Positions 45,374 through 53,519 of a stretch of 64,000 nucleotides of DNA are shown here, piece after piece; the first letter of the stretch is position 1; each line of letters opens with the position of its first letter. Source of the DNA: Phytopseudomonas flavescens (GTDB lineage Bacteria > Pseudomonadota > Gammaproteobacteria > Pseudomonadales > Pseudomonadaceae). The position numbers and the translations under genes are program-made. The stretch spans positions 1 to 64,000 of the forward strand of contig NZ_FNDG01000025.1 in assembly GCF_900100535.1 (NCBI RefSeq). The letters run 5' to 3'. The notes below the pieces were generated by a model that saw nothing but the letters and a program-made list of their open reading frames with translations, made no database searches and was not told the origin of the DNA.

Positions 45374-46267
45374 TTAGCCCTGATTCAGTTGCGCCTTGAG
45401 GCGGTCGCGGAAACTCTGGATCAGCGGTTCGCGGGAACGGCCGCGGCGCAGGGCCAGGGTGAAGGGGGCCTGGTAGCCGAAGGTGGTCGGCAGCAGCACT
45501 TTCAGGCGTTTCTGATCCACCCATTGCTGCGCGTGGTGTTCCGGTAGATAGCCGATGTAGGCGCCGGACAGCACCAGAATCAGTTGCGCCTCCATCGACT
45601 CCACCGTTGCGGCGCTGTGCTTGAAGCCGTGGCGGGCCAGTTCGGCCTGGCTCCAGTAGCCCCGGCCCACCATGCGCTGCTGGGTGATCACCTCCGCCGG
45701 GATGCGCCGCTGGGCGTAGAGCGGATGGCGATCGCTGCAGTACAGCCAGTGCTGTTCGCGGTACAGCGGCTGATAGACCAGCCCGTTGGTGCGCACGGAA
45801 AAAGCACCGATGGCCAGATCCAGACGGTTCTCCAGCACCCCCATTTGCAACTCGGCGGGGCTGAGCACCGCCAGGTGCAGGTGCACCCCTGGATACTCCT
45901 GGCTGTAGGCGCCAATCACTTCGGCGAGCGGCAGCGCCGAGTCGCTGACGGTCGAATCCAGCACGCCGAGGTTGAGGGTGCCGCGCAATTCGCCCTTGAG
46001 CGCCGCCGAGTAGCGCTCGAAGCCCTCCAGCTCGCCGAGCAGGCGCAGGGTTTCCTGGTGAAACAGCTCGCCCTTGCTGGTCAGGCTGAAACCACCGCGC
46101 CCGCGGTGGCAGAGCACGATACCGAGCTGGCTTTCCAGTTGGCTCATGTAGGTGCTGATGGCCGAGGTGGAAAGATTCAGTTCCTGCTGCGCGGCGGCGA
46201 AGCCCTGGTGGCGCACGATGGCGACGAAGATGCGCAGCAGTTTCAAATCGGGCAGAGTAGAGGCCAT
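45374..46267 (-). CDS. LysR-family regulator, likely controller of the guanidino gene cluster
   Basis: 297 residues: N-terminal helix-turn-helix (QGFAAAQQELNLSTSAISTYM, about residues 21-41) and a LysR ligand-binding domain from about residue 90. It is divergent from the first operon of the guanidino cluster. A LysR-like palindrome (GTTCA-N8-T(A/G)AAC) lies upstream of both operons of that cluster. Its inducer is unknown; an amino-acid or guanidino compound would fit the context. Confidence 0.9.
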   Translation of the reverse strand: MASTLPDLKLLRIFVAIVRHQGFAAAQQELNLSTSAISTYMSQLESQLGIVLCHRGRGGFSLTSKGELFHQETLRLLGELEGFERYSAALKGELRGTLNLGVLDSTVSDSALPLAEVIGAYSQEYPGVHLHLAVLSPAELQMGVLENRLDLAIGAFSVRTNGLVYQPLYREQHWLYCSDRHPLYAQRRIPAEVITQQRMVGRGYWSQAELARHGFKHSAATVESMEAQLILVLSGAYIGYLPEHHAQQWVDQKRLKVLLPTTFGYQAPFTLALRRGRSREPLIQSFRDRLKAQLNQG

Positions 46268-46386
46268 GGTGGTCGATCACGCAAAGGGGCGACCAGTCTA
46301 ACGTCACCGCCACGAACCCGGCACCCTGGCCAAGCACACCTGGTCGTTCGATGTGGTTTCCACCGCCACCAGAACGGTGGATCGAT

Positions 46387-46428
46387 CGGGCCGCGTAGGT
46401 CGGGCCGCGCAGGTCGGGCCCCGTAGGT
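46387..46428 (+). repeat. Three tandem 14-base repeats
   Basis: CGGGCCGCGTAGGT, CGGGCCGCGCAGGT and CGGGCCCCGTAGGT follow each other directly; each differs from the first by at most one base. They lie between the LysR gene and the shared operator, and could be slippage products of the GTAGG-type intergenic repeat. Confidence 0.8.
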
Positions 46429-46560
46429 AAAGCATGCTCCTCCCCCCAGGGCCTGCCAGCACTTCCCGCACTGCCGCCGGAGCCAGAACCGCCCTTGCGT
46501 AAAGCCTGCAGCAGTCAAATTATCGAATGGCTTTGCCCTGATCGCCCTGCACCGCCGATA

Positions 46561-46610
46561 GTTCAGCGATCTATAAACTAAGTATTTGCTCGGGCCGATT
46601 TATCCCGGCG
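46561..46610 (+). promoter_or_regulatory. Shared 50-base regulatory element, copy A
   Basis: GTTCA-N8-TAAAC (46561-46578) followed by CTAAGTATTT and GCCGATTTATCCCGGCG. It aligns without gaps to copy B (51881-51930) at 34 of 50 positions. The palindromic left end has the T-N11-A form expected of LysR operators. It is 120 bases before the first gene of the left operon. Confidence 0.6.
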
Positions 46611-46730
46611 ACCAGCTGAGCGAACAATGCAGCCCATAACCAGGCACCGGCTCGAACCGGACGCCACCGGGCGCCACAGCACGCCCCTTGCCAATCTGCC
46701 GCTGACCTTCGCCCTCTCCAGGAGACGGCC

Positions 46731-47573
46731 ATGCGACTGGAAATCTTCCGCACCCTCTGGGGTTACCGCGGCAGTTGGCAACAAGCGCTCGACGAAGCGC
46801 TGAGCGCCGGCTTCGACGGCATCGAGGCGCGCATCCCCGAGGCCACTGCGCAACGCACCGCCAATGCCCGCCTGCTACGCGAGCAGAACATCCCCTACAT
46901 CGCCACCCTGTTCACCTCCACACCGGTGCTGCCGCGCCAGAGCGATACGCCGCAAACTCACCTGGAAGACCTGCGGCGCAAACTCGACTGGGCCGCCGAA
47001 CTGGCCCCGCGCCTGGTCAACGTGCTGCCAGGCAATGATCGCTGGTCGCTGAGCGAACAGGTCGACTTCTTCGCCAGCGCACGGGAGCTGGCCATGGCGA
47101 GCGGCCTGCACTGCTGCTTCGAGATCCACCGCGGACGCTCGCTGTACAGCCCCTGGGTGACCCTGGACGTGATCCGCCAGGTGCCAGAACTGCGCTTCAC
47201 CAGCGACATCAGCCATTGGCTGGTGACCTGCGAGCGCCTGCTCGACGACCCCGCCGACGACCTCTCGGCCTTCATCGAGCGGGTCGACCATATCCAGGCC
47301 CGCGTCGGTTACGAGCAGGGCCCGCAGGTGCCGCACCCCGGCGCGCCGGAGTACGCGCAAGTGCTGGCTTTCCACCAGCGCCACTGGGAAAGCATCTGGA
47401 GCAGCCAGGAAAAACGTGGCCTGCAGACCACCACCCTGACCCCCGAATTCGGCCCGGACGGCTACCTGCACCACCTGCCCTTCACCGATGTGCCGGTGGC
47501 CGACCTGTGGCAGCTCAACCAATGGATGGCGCGTTGCGAGCGCCAGCACTTCCACCGATTCACCAGTCGCTGA
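46731..47573 (+). CDS. Sugar-phosphate-isomerase/epimerase-like TIM-barrel protein
   Basis: 280 residues of the xylose-isomerase-like AP endonuclease 2 fold. The strands FDGIEARIPEA, YIATLFTS, RLVNVLPGND, LHCCFEIHRGR and LRFTSDISHW supply the Glu, Asp and His residues that bind metal in this superfamily. The group includes isomerases, epimerases and lyases, so the reaction cannot be named. It is the first gene of an operon with an oxygenase, an ABC importer and a class II aldolase, with a strong AGGAGA site. It probably handles a product of the oxygenase. Confidence 0.83.
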   Translation: MRLEIFRTLWGYRGSWQQALDEALSAGFDGIEARIPEATAQRTANARLLREQNIPYIATLFTSTPVLPRQSDTPQTHLEDLRRKLDWAAELAPRLVNVLPGNDRWSLSEQVDFFASARELAMASGLHCCFEIHRGRSLYSPWVTLDVIRQVPELRFTSDISHWLVTCERLLDDPADDLSAFIERVDHIQARVGYEQGPQVPHPGAPEYAQVLAFHQRHWESIWSSQEKRGLQTTTLTPEFGPDGYLHHLPFTDVPVADLWQLNQWMARCERQHFHRFTSR

Positions 47574-47579
47574 GGAGCC

Positions 47580-48623
47580 ATGATGAACAACAACGCCAAG
47601 CATTTCACCGAAATCCCCGTGGTCGACATCGCCGGCCTGTTCAGCAGCGACCTCGCCGATCGCCTGGCCGTGGCCGAAGAACTGGGCCATGCGGCGCGTG
47701 AGGTAGGCTTTCTCTATATCAGCGGGCATGGCATCGAGCAGCATCTGATCGACGGTCTGCACCAGGCTGCCGAGCACTACTTCGCGCAGCCTTTGGACGA
47801 CAAGATGCGCCACTACATCGGCGCCTCGGAAAGCCACAAGGGCTTCGTGCCCGAGGGCGAGGAGCGCTACAGCGCCGGCAAGCCGGATCACAAGGAAGCC
47901 TTCGACATCGGCTTCGAGGTACCTGCCGACAACCCGTTGGTGCTGGCCGGCACACCGCTGCTGGGGCCCAACCACTGGCCGGGCCTGCCGGGCTTCAAAG
48001 AGGCGGTGCAGGCCTACTACGCGCGGGTGTTCGCGCTCGGCCGCGCGCTGTTCCGCGGCTTCGCCCTGGCCCTGGGCGTGGCGGAGCACACCTTCGACGA
48101 AATGGCCAAGTTCCCGCCGTCGAAGCTGCGCCTGATCCACTACCCCTTCGATGGCGACGCCCAAGACGCCCCCGGCATCGGCGCCCACACCGACTACGAG
48201 TGCTTCACCATGCTGTTCGCCGACCGCCCCGGCCTGGAGGTGATGAACGACCTCGGCCAGTGGATCGACGCGCCGCCGCGCGCGGGCACCTTCGTCGTCA
48301 ACATCGGCGACATGCTCGAGGTGATGAGCGCCGGCACCTTCGTCGCCACCGCGCACCGCGTGCGCAAGGTCAGCGAGCAACGCTACGCCTTCCCGTTCTT
48401 CTACGCCTGCGACTACCACACGCAGATCCGCCCGCTGCCGCAGTTCGAGGCTGCCGGCCAGGCATACGAGGCCATCAGCATCGGCGAGCACATGTGGAGC
48501 CAGGCGCTGCAGACCTACCAATACCTGAAGAAGCGCGTCGAGGATGGCCAGTTGCAGCTCCCCGAACGTGCGCGCCGGCCATCCAGCTTCGGGCACCTGA
48601 AGCACCAGCGGCACGCACTGTGA
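47580..48623 (+). CDS. IPNS-family 2-oxoglutarate/Fe(II)-dependent oxygenase
   Basis: 347 residues with the N-terminal DIOX_N domain (IPVVDIAGL, LGHAAREVGFLYISGHGI) and the double-stranded beta-helix. The iron-binding triad is H203-x-D205 (GAHTDYE) and H259 (TAHRV). The 2-oxoglutarate-binding arginine is R268 in RYAFPFF, where isopenicillin-N-synthase relatives usually have RxS. Such enzymes hydroxylate or cleave amino-acid-like substrates. The context of guanidinobutyrase and 2-ketoarginine decarboxylase genes suggests a guanidino substrate, which is inference only. It starts six bases after the upstream stop. Confidence 0.88.
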   Translation: MMNNNAKHFTEIPVVDIAGLFSSDLADRLAVAEELGHAAREVGFLYISGHGIEQHLIDGLHQAAEHYFAQPLDDKMRHYIGASESHKGFVPEGEERYSAGKPDHKEAFDIGFEVPADNPLVLAGTPLLGPNHWPGLPGFKEAVQAYYARVFALGRALFRGFALALGVAEHTFDEMAKFPPSKLRLIHYPFDGDAQDAPGIGAHTDYECFTMLFADRPGLEVMNDLGQWIDAPPRAGTFVVNIGDMLEVMSAGTFVATAHRVRKVSEQRYAFPFFYACDYHTQIRPLPQFEAAGQAYEAISIGEHMWSQALQTYQYLKKRVEDGQLQLPERARRPSSFGHLKHQRHAL

Positions 48624-48665
48624 TTTCACCTGCCACCACGAAAACCTGATCCGGAGATAACCACA

Positions 48666-49472
48666 ATGGCAATCCGCACCTCGCCCTGCACCACCCTGGC
48701 CACCTGCGTGCTGGCCGGCCTGTTCCAGTTCGGCGCCGTCCAGGCCGCCGAAACACCAGAGACCATCGCCAGCGGCGAACTGAAAGTAGGCATGGAAATC
48801 TCCTACCCGCCGTTCGAGTACTACGAGAACGACATGGTCAAGGGCTTCGACCCGCAAGTCTCCACCGCCCTGGCCAAGCGCCTGGGCCTTGAGGCCAGCT
48901 TCGCCGACACCCGCTTCCCCAACCTGATCCTCGGCCTCGATGCCGGGCGTTTCGACACCATCATCTCCGGCATGTACATCCTCCCCGAGCGCCTGGAGAA
49001 GGCCGACGCCATCCCCTACGCCAAGACCGGCGCGGCGATCATGGTGCGCAGCGACGCCGAGAAGAAGCCGACCACCCCGCAAGAACTGTGCGGCCTGACC
49101 GTCGGCCTGCAGCAGGGTACCTCGTGGATCCCGGCGCTACAGAAGGTCTCCGACGACTACTGCAAGGAGCAGGGAACCGGCGCCATCACCATCAACCAGT
49201 ACCCGACCACCTCGGAGACCTCGCAGGCCCTGCTCTCCGGTCATATCCAGGCGCACCTGGAGATCGACGCCGCCTCGTTGCTGATCGTCGAGAAGGCGCG
49301 TGGGCGCATCGTCATCAGCTCGCGGAACGCCATCTATCCGCAGGTGCTGGGCATCTACGTGAAGAAGGGCAACACCCAGTTGCTGGACGCACTGAAAAGC
49401 GCGCTGGACGAGTTCAAAGCCAGCGGTGAATACGCCGAGCTGCTGAAGAAATACAACCTGGAAGAAGCCTGA
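48666..49472 (+). CDS. Amino-acid-type ABC transporter substrate-binding protein
   Basis: 268 residues. A signal peptide (to VQAAE) leads to a family 3 periplasmic binding protein: GELKVGMEISYPPFEYYEND, GFDPQVSTALAKRLG, DAGRFDTIISGMYILPERL. Members bind polar amino acids, including arginine, ornithine and opines. The partner permease-ATPase gene lies 100 bases downstream after a hairpin that may raise the level of this protein over the membrane part. The ligand is probably linked to the guanidino pathway of the cluster. Confidence 0.9.
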   Translation: MAIRTSPCTTLATCVLAGLFQFGAVQAAETPETIASGELKVGMEISYPPFEYYENDMVKGFDPQVSTALAKRLGLEASFADTRFPNLILGLDAGRFDTIISGMYILPERLEKADAIPYAKTGAAIMVRSDAEKKPTTPQELCGLTVGLQQGTSWIPALQKVSDDYCKEQGTGAITINQYPTTSETSQALLSGHIQAHLEIDAASLLIVEKARGRIVISSRNAIYPQVLGIYVKKGNTQLLDALKSALDEFKASGEYAELLKKYNLEEA

Positions 49473-49483
49473 AAAACAGCCGC

Positions 49484-49545
49484 AAGCTACAAGTGGCAAG
49501 CCACAAGCAGGGGAAACGCCCGATTCGCTTGCAGCTTGTGGCTTG
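49484..49545 (+). repeat. Hairpin-forming repeat between binding protein and permease genes
   Basis: CAAGCCACAAGC (49497-49508) pairs perfectly with GCTTGTGGCTTG (49534-49545), and extra CAAGCTACAAG / CTTGCAGCTTG copies flank it. There is no T-run, so it is not a classic terminator; such elements often protect the upstream part of a message from decay. Confidence 0.65.
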
Positions 49546-49572
49546 GAGCCTGTGACTCATCGGAGATGTCAC

Positions 49573-51087
49573 ATGCCATTCGAATGGAGCTACTTCTTCT
49601 CCCTGTTTTCCATGCCGGCCTTCTGGGCGGCCTGCTGGACGGTGGTCAAGCTCAGCGCCATGGCCTGGTTGATCGGCCTGGTGCTCGGCTTTGGCCTGGC
49701 CAGCGCCAAGCAGGCCAGCAGCCGCTGGCTCAGCGTCCCGGCCTCGATCTATGTCTGGTTCTTGCGCAGCGTACCGCTGCTGGTGCTGCTGATCTTCGTC
49801 TACAACCTGCCACAGCTCCTGCCCGCCAGTGGCAAGCTGCTGTCCAATCCCTTCTACGCCGGCCTGATCGCCTTGGTGCTGACCGAGGCGGCGTACATGG
49901 CGGAAATCCACCGCGGTGGCCTGCTCTCCGTGGCCAGGGGCCAGCGCGAGGCGGCCCGCGCCCTGGGCATCGGCCGCCTCGGTACCCAGCGCCTGATCGT
50001 GGTGCCGCAGGCCTTGCGCATCGCCCTGCCGACACTGACCAACGAATACGTCACCATCGTCAAGCTGACCTCCCTGGTCTCGGTGATCTCGTTGACCGAA
50101 CTGCTGCTGGTCGGCCAACGCCTCTATGCCCAGAACTTCCTGGTGCTGGAGACCCTCGGCGCAGTGGCCGTGTACTACGTGCTGATCGTCACGCTGTTCG
50201 GCTGGGGCCTGCAGTACCTCGAACGCCACCTCGACCTGACCCGGCGCAAGCCGGGCACCCTCGGCGACGCCGCCATCGCCGAATTGCGCCGCACCCTGCC
50301 GAACGTGGCCAGCGGCAGTGTGCAGACGAATGCGGCGGGCACGCCGGCAGCGCTGCACCTGAGCAACATCCACAAGCATTACGGCAATCATCACGTGCTC
50401 AAGGGCATCGACCTGAGCGTGCAGCCTGGCGAGGTGATCGCCATCATCGGCCCGTCCGGCTCCGGCAAGACCTCGCTGATCCGCACCGTCAACGGCCTGG
50501 AAAGCATCGACGAAGGCGAGATCGTGCTGTTCGGCGAAGACTTCATCCGGGCCGGCGACCGCGCCGACAACCGTCGCCAGCGCGAAGGCGTGCGGCGCAT
50601 CGGCATGGTGTTCCAGAACTTCAACCTGTTTGCGCACCGCACCATCGTCGACAACGTTCTGCTCGCACCGCGCTACCACCGCGTGGACACCCCCGAAAAC
50701 CTGCGCGCGCAGGCCCTGGCCCTGCTCGACAAGGTCGGCCTGCTGGCCCATGCCGACAAGTACCCGCACCAGCTCTCCGGCGGCCAGCAGCAGCGTGTGG
50801 CCATCGCCCGCGCCCTGGCGATGAAGCCGGACATCATGCTGTTCGACGAGCCCACCTCGGCGCTCGACCCCGAGCTGGTCGGCGACGTGCTGGCGGTGAT
50901 CCGCGACCTGGCCCGCGAAGGCATTACCCTGCTCATCGTCACCCACGAAATGGACTTCGCCCTGTCCATTTCCGACCGCGTGCTGTTCATGGAAAACGGC
51001 CACGTCCAGCTCGACGCCTCACCACAGGAAATCCGCGCGGGCGACCACCAGCGCGTACGCCGCTTCATCGGCCTGGAGAACGCATGA
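49573..51087 (+). CDS. Fused ABC transporter permease and ATP-binding protein, amino-acid type
   Basis: 504 residues joining two proteins that are normally separate. Residues 1-225 are a HisM/GlnP-type permease with about five helices and the coupling loop EAARALGIGRLGTQRLIVVPQALR. A linker of about 40 residues leads to a complete ATPase with Walker A GPSGSGKTS, Q loop FQNFNLF, signature LSGGQQQRVAIARAL and Walker B IMLFDEPTSALDPE. Start chosen at MPFEWSYFF, with CGGAGATG upstream. It works with the binding protein encoded before it. Fusion of both functions would give a symmetric homodimeric transporter. Confidence 0.92.
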   Translation: MPFEWSYFFSLFSMPAFWAACWTVVKLSAMAWLIGLVLGFGLASAKQASSRWLSVPASIYVWFLRSVPLLVLLIFVYNLPQLLPASGKLLSNPFYAGLIALVLTEAAYMAEIHRGGLLSVARGQREAARALGIGRLGTQRLIVVPQALRIALPTLTNEYVTIVKLTSLVSVISLTELLLVGQRLYAQNFLVLETLGAVAVYYVLIVTLFGWGLQYLERHLDLTRRKPGTLGDAAIAELRRTLPNVASGSVQTNAAGTPAALHLSNIHKHYGNHHVLKGIDLSVQPGEVIAIIGPSGSGKTSLIRTVNGLESIDEGEIVLFGEDFIRAGDRADNRRQREGVRRIGMVFQNFNLFAHRTIVDNVLLAPRYHRVDTPENLRAQALALLDKVGLLAHADKYPHQLSGGQQQRVAIARALAMKPDIMLFDEPTSALDPELVGDVLAVIRDLAREGITLLIVTHEMDFALSISDRVLFMENGHVQLDASPQEIRAGDHQRVRRFIGLENA

Positions 51088-51803
51088 ACGAGATAATCAC
51101 CCTGCGCCGCGATCTCGCCGCCGCCTACCGCCTGGCCGCCCTGTTCGGCTGGGACGACACCCTCTACACCCACTTCTCGGCGCGCCTGCCAGGCGAAGAG
51201 CCGCGCTTCCTGATCAACCCGTTCGGCCTGTTCTTCGAGGAGATCCGCGCCAGTGACCTGATCGTGGTGGACATGCACGGCAAGGTGTTGGAAGGCCGCG
51301 CCGACTACAACGTCGCCGGCTTCACCATCCACAGCGCCGTGCACATGGCCCGCGACGATGCCCACTGCGTGATCCACACCCATACCCTGGCGGGCATGGC
51401 GGTGGCGGCGCAGAACGCCGGCCTGCTGCAACTCAACCAGATCAGCACCGAGTTCCACCAGCGCCTGGGCTACCACGCCTATGAGGGCGTCGCCCTCGAC
51501 CTGGACGAACGCCAGCGCATCCAGGCCTCGCTGGGCGACAACATCGCCCTGCTGCTGCGCCACCACGGCCTGCTCAGCGTCGGTGCCAGTGTCGCCGACG
51601 CCGTCTACGTCATGTACTACCTGAACCGCGCCTGCGAGATCCAGCTCGCCGCCAACGGCGGTGGCCAGGCTTGCAGCGAGATTCCCGCACATCTGTCCCA
51701 GCATGCCTGCAAGCAACTGCAGGGCGCCGAGTGGCAACGCCAACTGCTCTGGCAAGCCTGGCTACGCAAACTGGATCGGATCGACCCCCGCTACCGGGAG
51801 TAG
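51084..51803 (+). CDS. Class II aldolase/adducin-family protein
   Basis: 239 residues. The zinc-binding histidines are seen in HTHTLAGMAVA (about residues 95-97) and in LLLRHHGLLSVG (about 157-158), and the catalytic acidic residue lies near the middle. The family splits or epimerises sugar phosphates and also includes decarboxylases, so the exact reaction is open. Its start overlaps the transporter stop by four bases. With the TIM-barrel isomerase of the same operon it may process a carbon fragment made by the oxygenase. Confidence 0.87.
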   Translation: MNEIITLRRDLAAAYRLAALFGWDDTLYTHFSARLPGEEPRFLINPFGLFFEEIRASDLIVVDMHGKVLEGRADYNVAGFTIHSAVHMARDDAHCVIHTHTLAGMAVAAQNAGLLQLNQISTEFHQRLGYHAYEGVALDLDERQRIQASLGDNIALLLRHHGLLSVGASVADAVYVMYYLNRACEIQLAANGGGQACSEIPAHLSQHACKQLQGAEWQRQLLWQAWLRKLDRIDPRYRE

Positions 51804-51880
51804 CGCGCCGCGGGGCTGCCCGGGCCATACCCAGCGAGGCTCCAAAGCGCCTGCTCGGCACGGCGCGCCCTGCGCCGTAA

Positions 51881-51930
51881 GTTCAAACAATCCTGAACTA
51901 AGTTTTTACCCCTGCCGATTCTTCCCGACG
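51881..51930 (+). promoter_or_regulatory. Shared 50-base regulatory element, copy B
   Basis: GTTCA-N8-TGAAC (51881-51898, a perfect palindrome) followed by CTAAGTTTTT and GCCGATTCTTCCCGACG. It aligns without gaps to copy A at 46561-46610. It lies 52 bases before the guanidinobutyrase gene, showing that the second operon has its own, similarly regulated promoter. Confidence 0.65.
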
Positions 51931-51981
51931 CCTGACTGGTCAAGAATCCACCCACAACCAGAACGAGCCTGAGGCCTACCC

Positions 51982-52941
51982 ATGGACAAGACCCTCCACC
52001 AGCCCCTGGGCGGCAACGAAATGCCCCGCTTTGGCGGCATCGCCACCATGCTGCGCCTGCCCCATGTGCAGGCACCCGCCGAACTGGACAAGCTCGACGC
52101 CGCCTTCGTCGGTATCCCCCTGGACATCGGCACCTCGCTGCGTTCCGGCACCCGCTTCGGGCCCCGCCAGATCCGCAGCGAATCGGTGATGATCCGTCCC
52201 TACAACATGGCCACCGGCGCCGCGCCCTTCGACTCGCTGAACGTGGCCGACATCGGCGACGTGGCGATCAACACCTTCAGCCTGCTCGACGCCGTGCGCA
52301 TCATCGAGGATCACTACGATGGCATCCTCGAACGCGACATCGTGCCATTGACCCTGGGCGGCGACCACACCCTGACCCTGCCGATCCTGCGCGCCATGAA
52401 GAAGAAGTACGGCAAGGTCGGCCTGGTCCACGTCGATGCCCACGCCGACGTCAACGACCACATGTTCGGCGAGAAGATCGCCCACGGCACCACCTTCCGC
52501 CGCGCCCAGGAAGAAGGTCTGCTCGACAGCGAGCGGGTGGTGCAGATCGGCCTGCGTGCCCAGGGCTACACCGCCGACGACTTCGACTGGAGCCGCCGCC
52601 AGGGCTTTCGCGTGGTGCAGGCCGAGGAATGCTGGCACAAGTCGCTGACCCCGCTGATGGAAGAAGTGCGCGCCAAGGTCGACGGCGGCCCGGTGTACCT
52701 GTCCTTCGACATCGACGGCATCGACCCGGCCTGGGCGCCCGGTACCGGCACCCCGGAAGTCGGTGGGCTGACCACCATCCAGGCGCTGGAAATCATCCGC
52801 GGCTGCCAGGGCCTGAACTTGATCGGCTGCGACTTGGTCGAGGTGTCGCCGCCCTACGACACCAGCGGTAATACCGCGCTGCTCGGCGCCAACCTGCTCT
52901 ACGAGATGCTTTGCGTGCTGCCCGGCGTGGTGCGCCGATGA
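51982..52941 (+). CDS. gbuA: Guanidinobutyrase (agmatinase/ureohydrolase family)
   Basis: 319 residues. Ureohydrolase motifs with the two-manganese ligands are complete: GGDHTLTL, VHVDAHADVND and SFDIDGIDPAWAPGTGTPE. The whole sequence, including the opening LHQPLGGNEMPRFGGIATM, is close to the P. aeruginosa GbuA I remember. GbuA converts 4-guanidinobutyrate to 4-aminobutyrate and urea. The 2-ketoarginine decarboxylase and aldehyde dehydrogenase genes downstream would supply its substrate, which strengthens guanidinobutyrase over agmatinase. Confidence 0.92.
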   Translation: MDKTLHQPLGGNEMPRFGGIATMLRLPHVQAPAELDKLDAAFVGIPLDIGTSLRSGTRFGPRQIRSESVMIRPYNMATGAAPFDSLNVADIGDVAINTFSLLDAVRIIEDHYDGILERDIVPLTLGGDHTLTLPILRAMKKKYGKVGLVHVDAHADVNDHMFGEKIAHGTTFRRAQEEGLLDSERVVQIGLRAQGYTADDFDWSRRQGFRVVQAEECWHKSLTPLMEEVRAKVDGGPVYLSFDIDGIDPAWAPGTGTPEVGGLTTIQALEIIRGCQGLNLIGCDLVEVSPPYDTSGNTALLGANLLYEMLCVLPGVVRR

Positions 52942-53327
52942 GTCGCGAGGCCGAGGTGCGCGCGGCTGCCGCCGAACTGGTAAGCGCCTTTGCCAGCCAC
53001 GACACGGCGCGTTACTTCGCCTGTTTCAGCGAGGACGCCAGCTTCGTGTTCCACACCCTGGCGCAACCGCTGCTGTCGCGCGACGCCTACCAGGCGCTGT
53101 GGCAGCAGTGGCAGGCCGAGGGCTTCGCGGTGCTCGGCTGTCGCTCCAGCAACGCCCACGTGAGCTTGCAAGGCGAGGTGGCCATCTTCATCCATGACGT
53201 CGCCACGCACCTGCGGGTGGGCGGCGAAGAACTGCACCTCAACGAACGGGAAACCATCCTGTTCCGCCGCCAAGAACAAGGCTGGCTGGCTTGCCACGAG
53301 CACCTGTCAGCCCCAAGCGCCAGTTGA
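52938..53327 (+). CDS. NTF2-like (SnoaL/DUF4440-type) small protein
   Basis: 129 residues with the cone-shaped NTF2-like fold pattern: an N-terminal helix (AAAAELVSAFASHDTARYF), a FSEDASFVFHT strand, the helix DAYQALWQQW, and three C-terminal strands ending WLACHEHLSAP. The family covers small-molecule-binding enzymes and ketosteroid-isomerase-like proteins. The start overlaps the gbuA stop by four bases, so it is made together with the hydrolase. A role as accessory enzyme or sensor of a guanidino compound is possible but unproven. Confidence 0.8.
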   Translation: MSREAEVRAAAAELVSAFASHDTARYFACFSEDASFVFHTLAQPLLSRDAYQALWQQWQAEGFAVLGCRSSNAHVSLQGEVAIFIHDVATHLRVGGEELHLNERETILFRRQEQGWLACHEHLSAPSAS

Positions 53328-53519
53328 AAGCCGGCCATCAGCGAGCCACCTGAAGCTCGCCGTGCCGGATACACCCTTGCGGGTTTGGAGCCCTGTCGGC
53401 TCCACGCGGCCCTGCCGCACTGCCAATGCACCGCCACCCGATGACTGTCGGGGGTGAATAACGGGGTCAGCGTGCCTGCGCCGCCCTAATAAAAATCGTG
53501 ACAGGCGCTGGAGAAACAC

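Larger units (their letters stand above)
46268..46730. other. Divergent control region of the guanidino cluster
   Basis: No gene is supported in these 463 bases. They contain three tandem copies of a 14-base unit (46387-46428) and the shared 50-base regulatory element (46561-46610). The isomerase-like gene begins with an AGGAGA ribosome-binding site at the right end. Confidence 0.6.

Noticed and set aside
46387..46428. CRISPR array
   Set aside because: The 14-base units are directly adjacent without spacers, and no cas genes are present in the window.
46611..46730. Guanidine riboswitch upstream of the guanidino operon
   Set aside because: No paired hairpins with ACGR loops (guanidine-II) or other recognisable guanidine aptamer core could be found here or before 51982 and 53520.
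46875..49082. 735-codon open frame on the minus strand
   Set aside because: It lies entirely antisense to the isomerase, oxygenase and binding-protein genes, has low-complexity Gly/Ala/Val/His composition and matches no family. It is a by-product of GC-rich codon bias.
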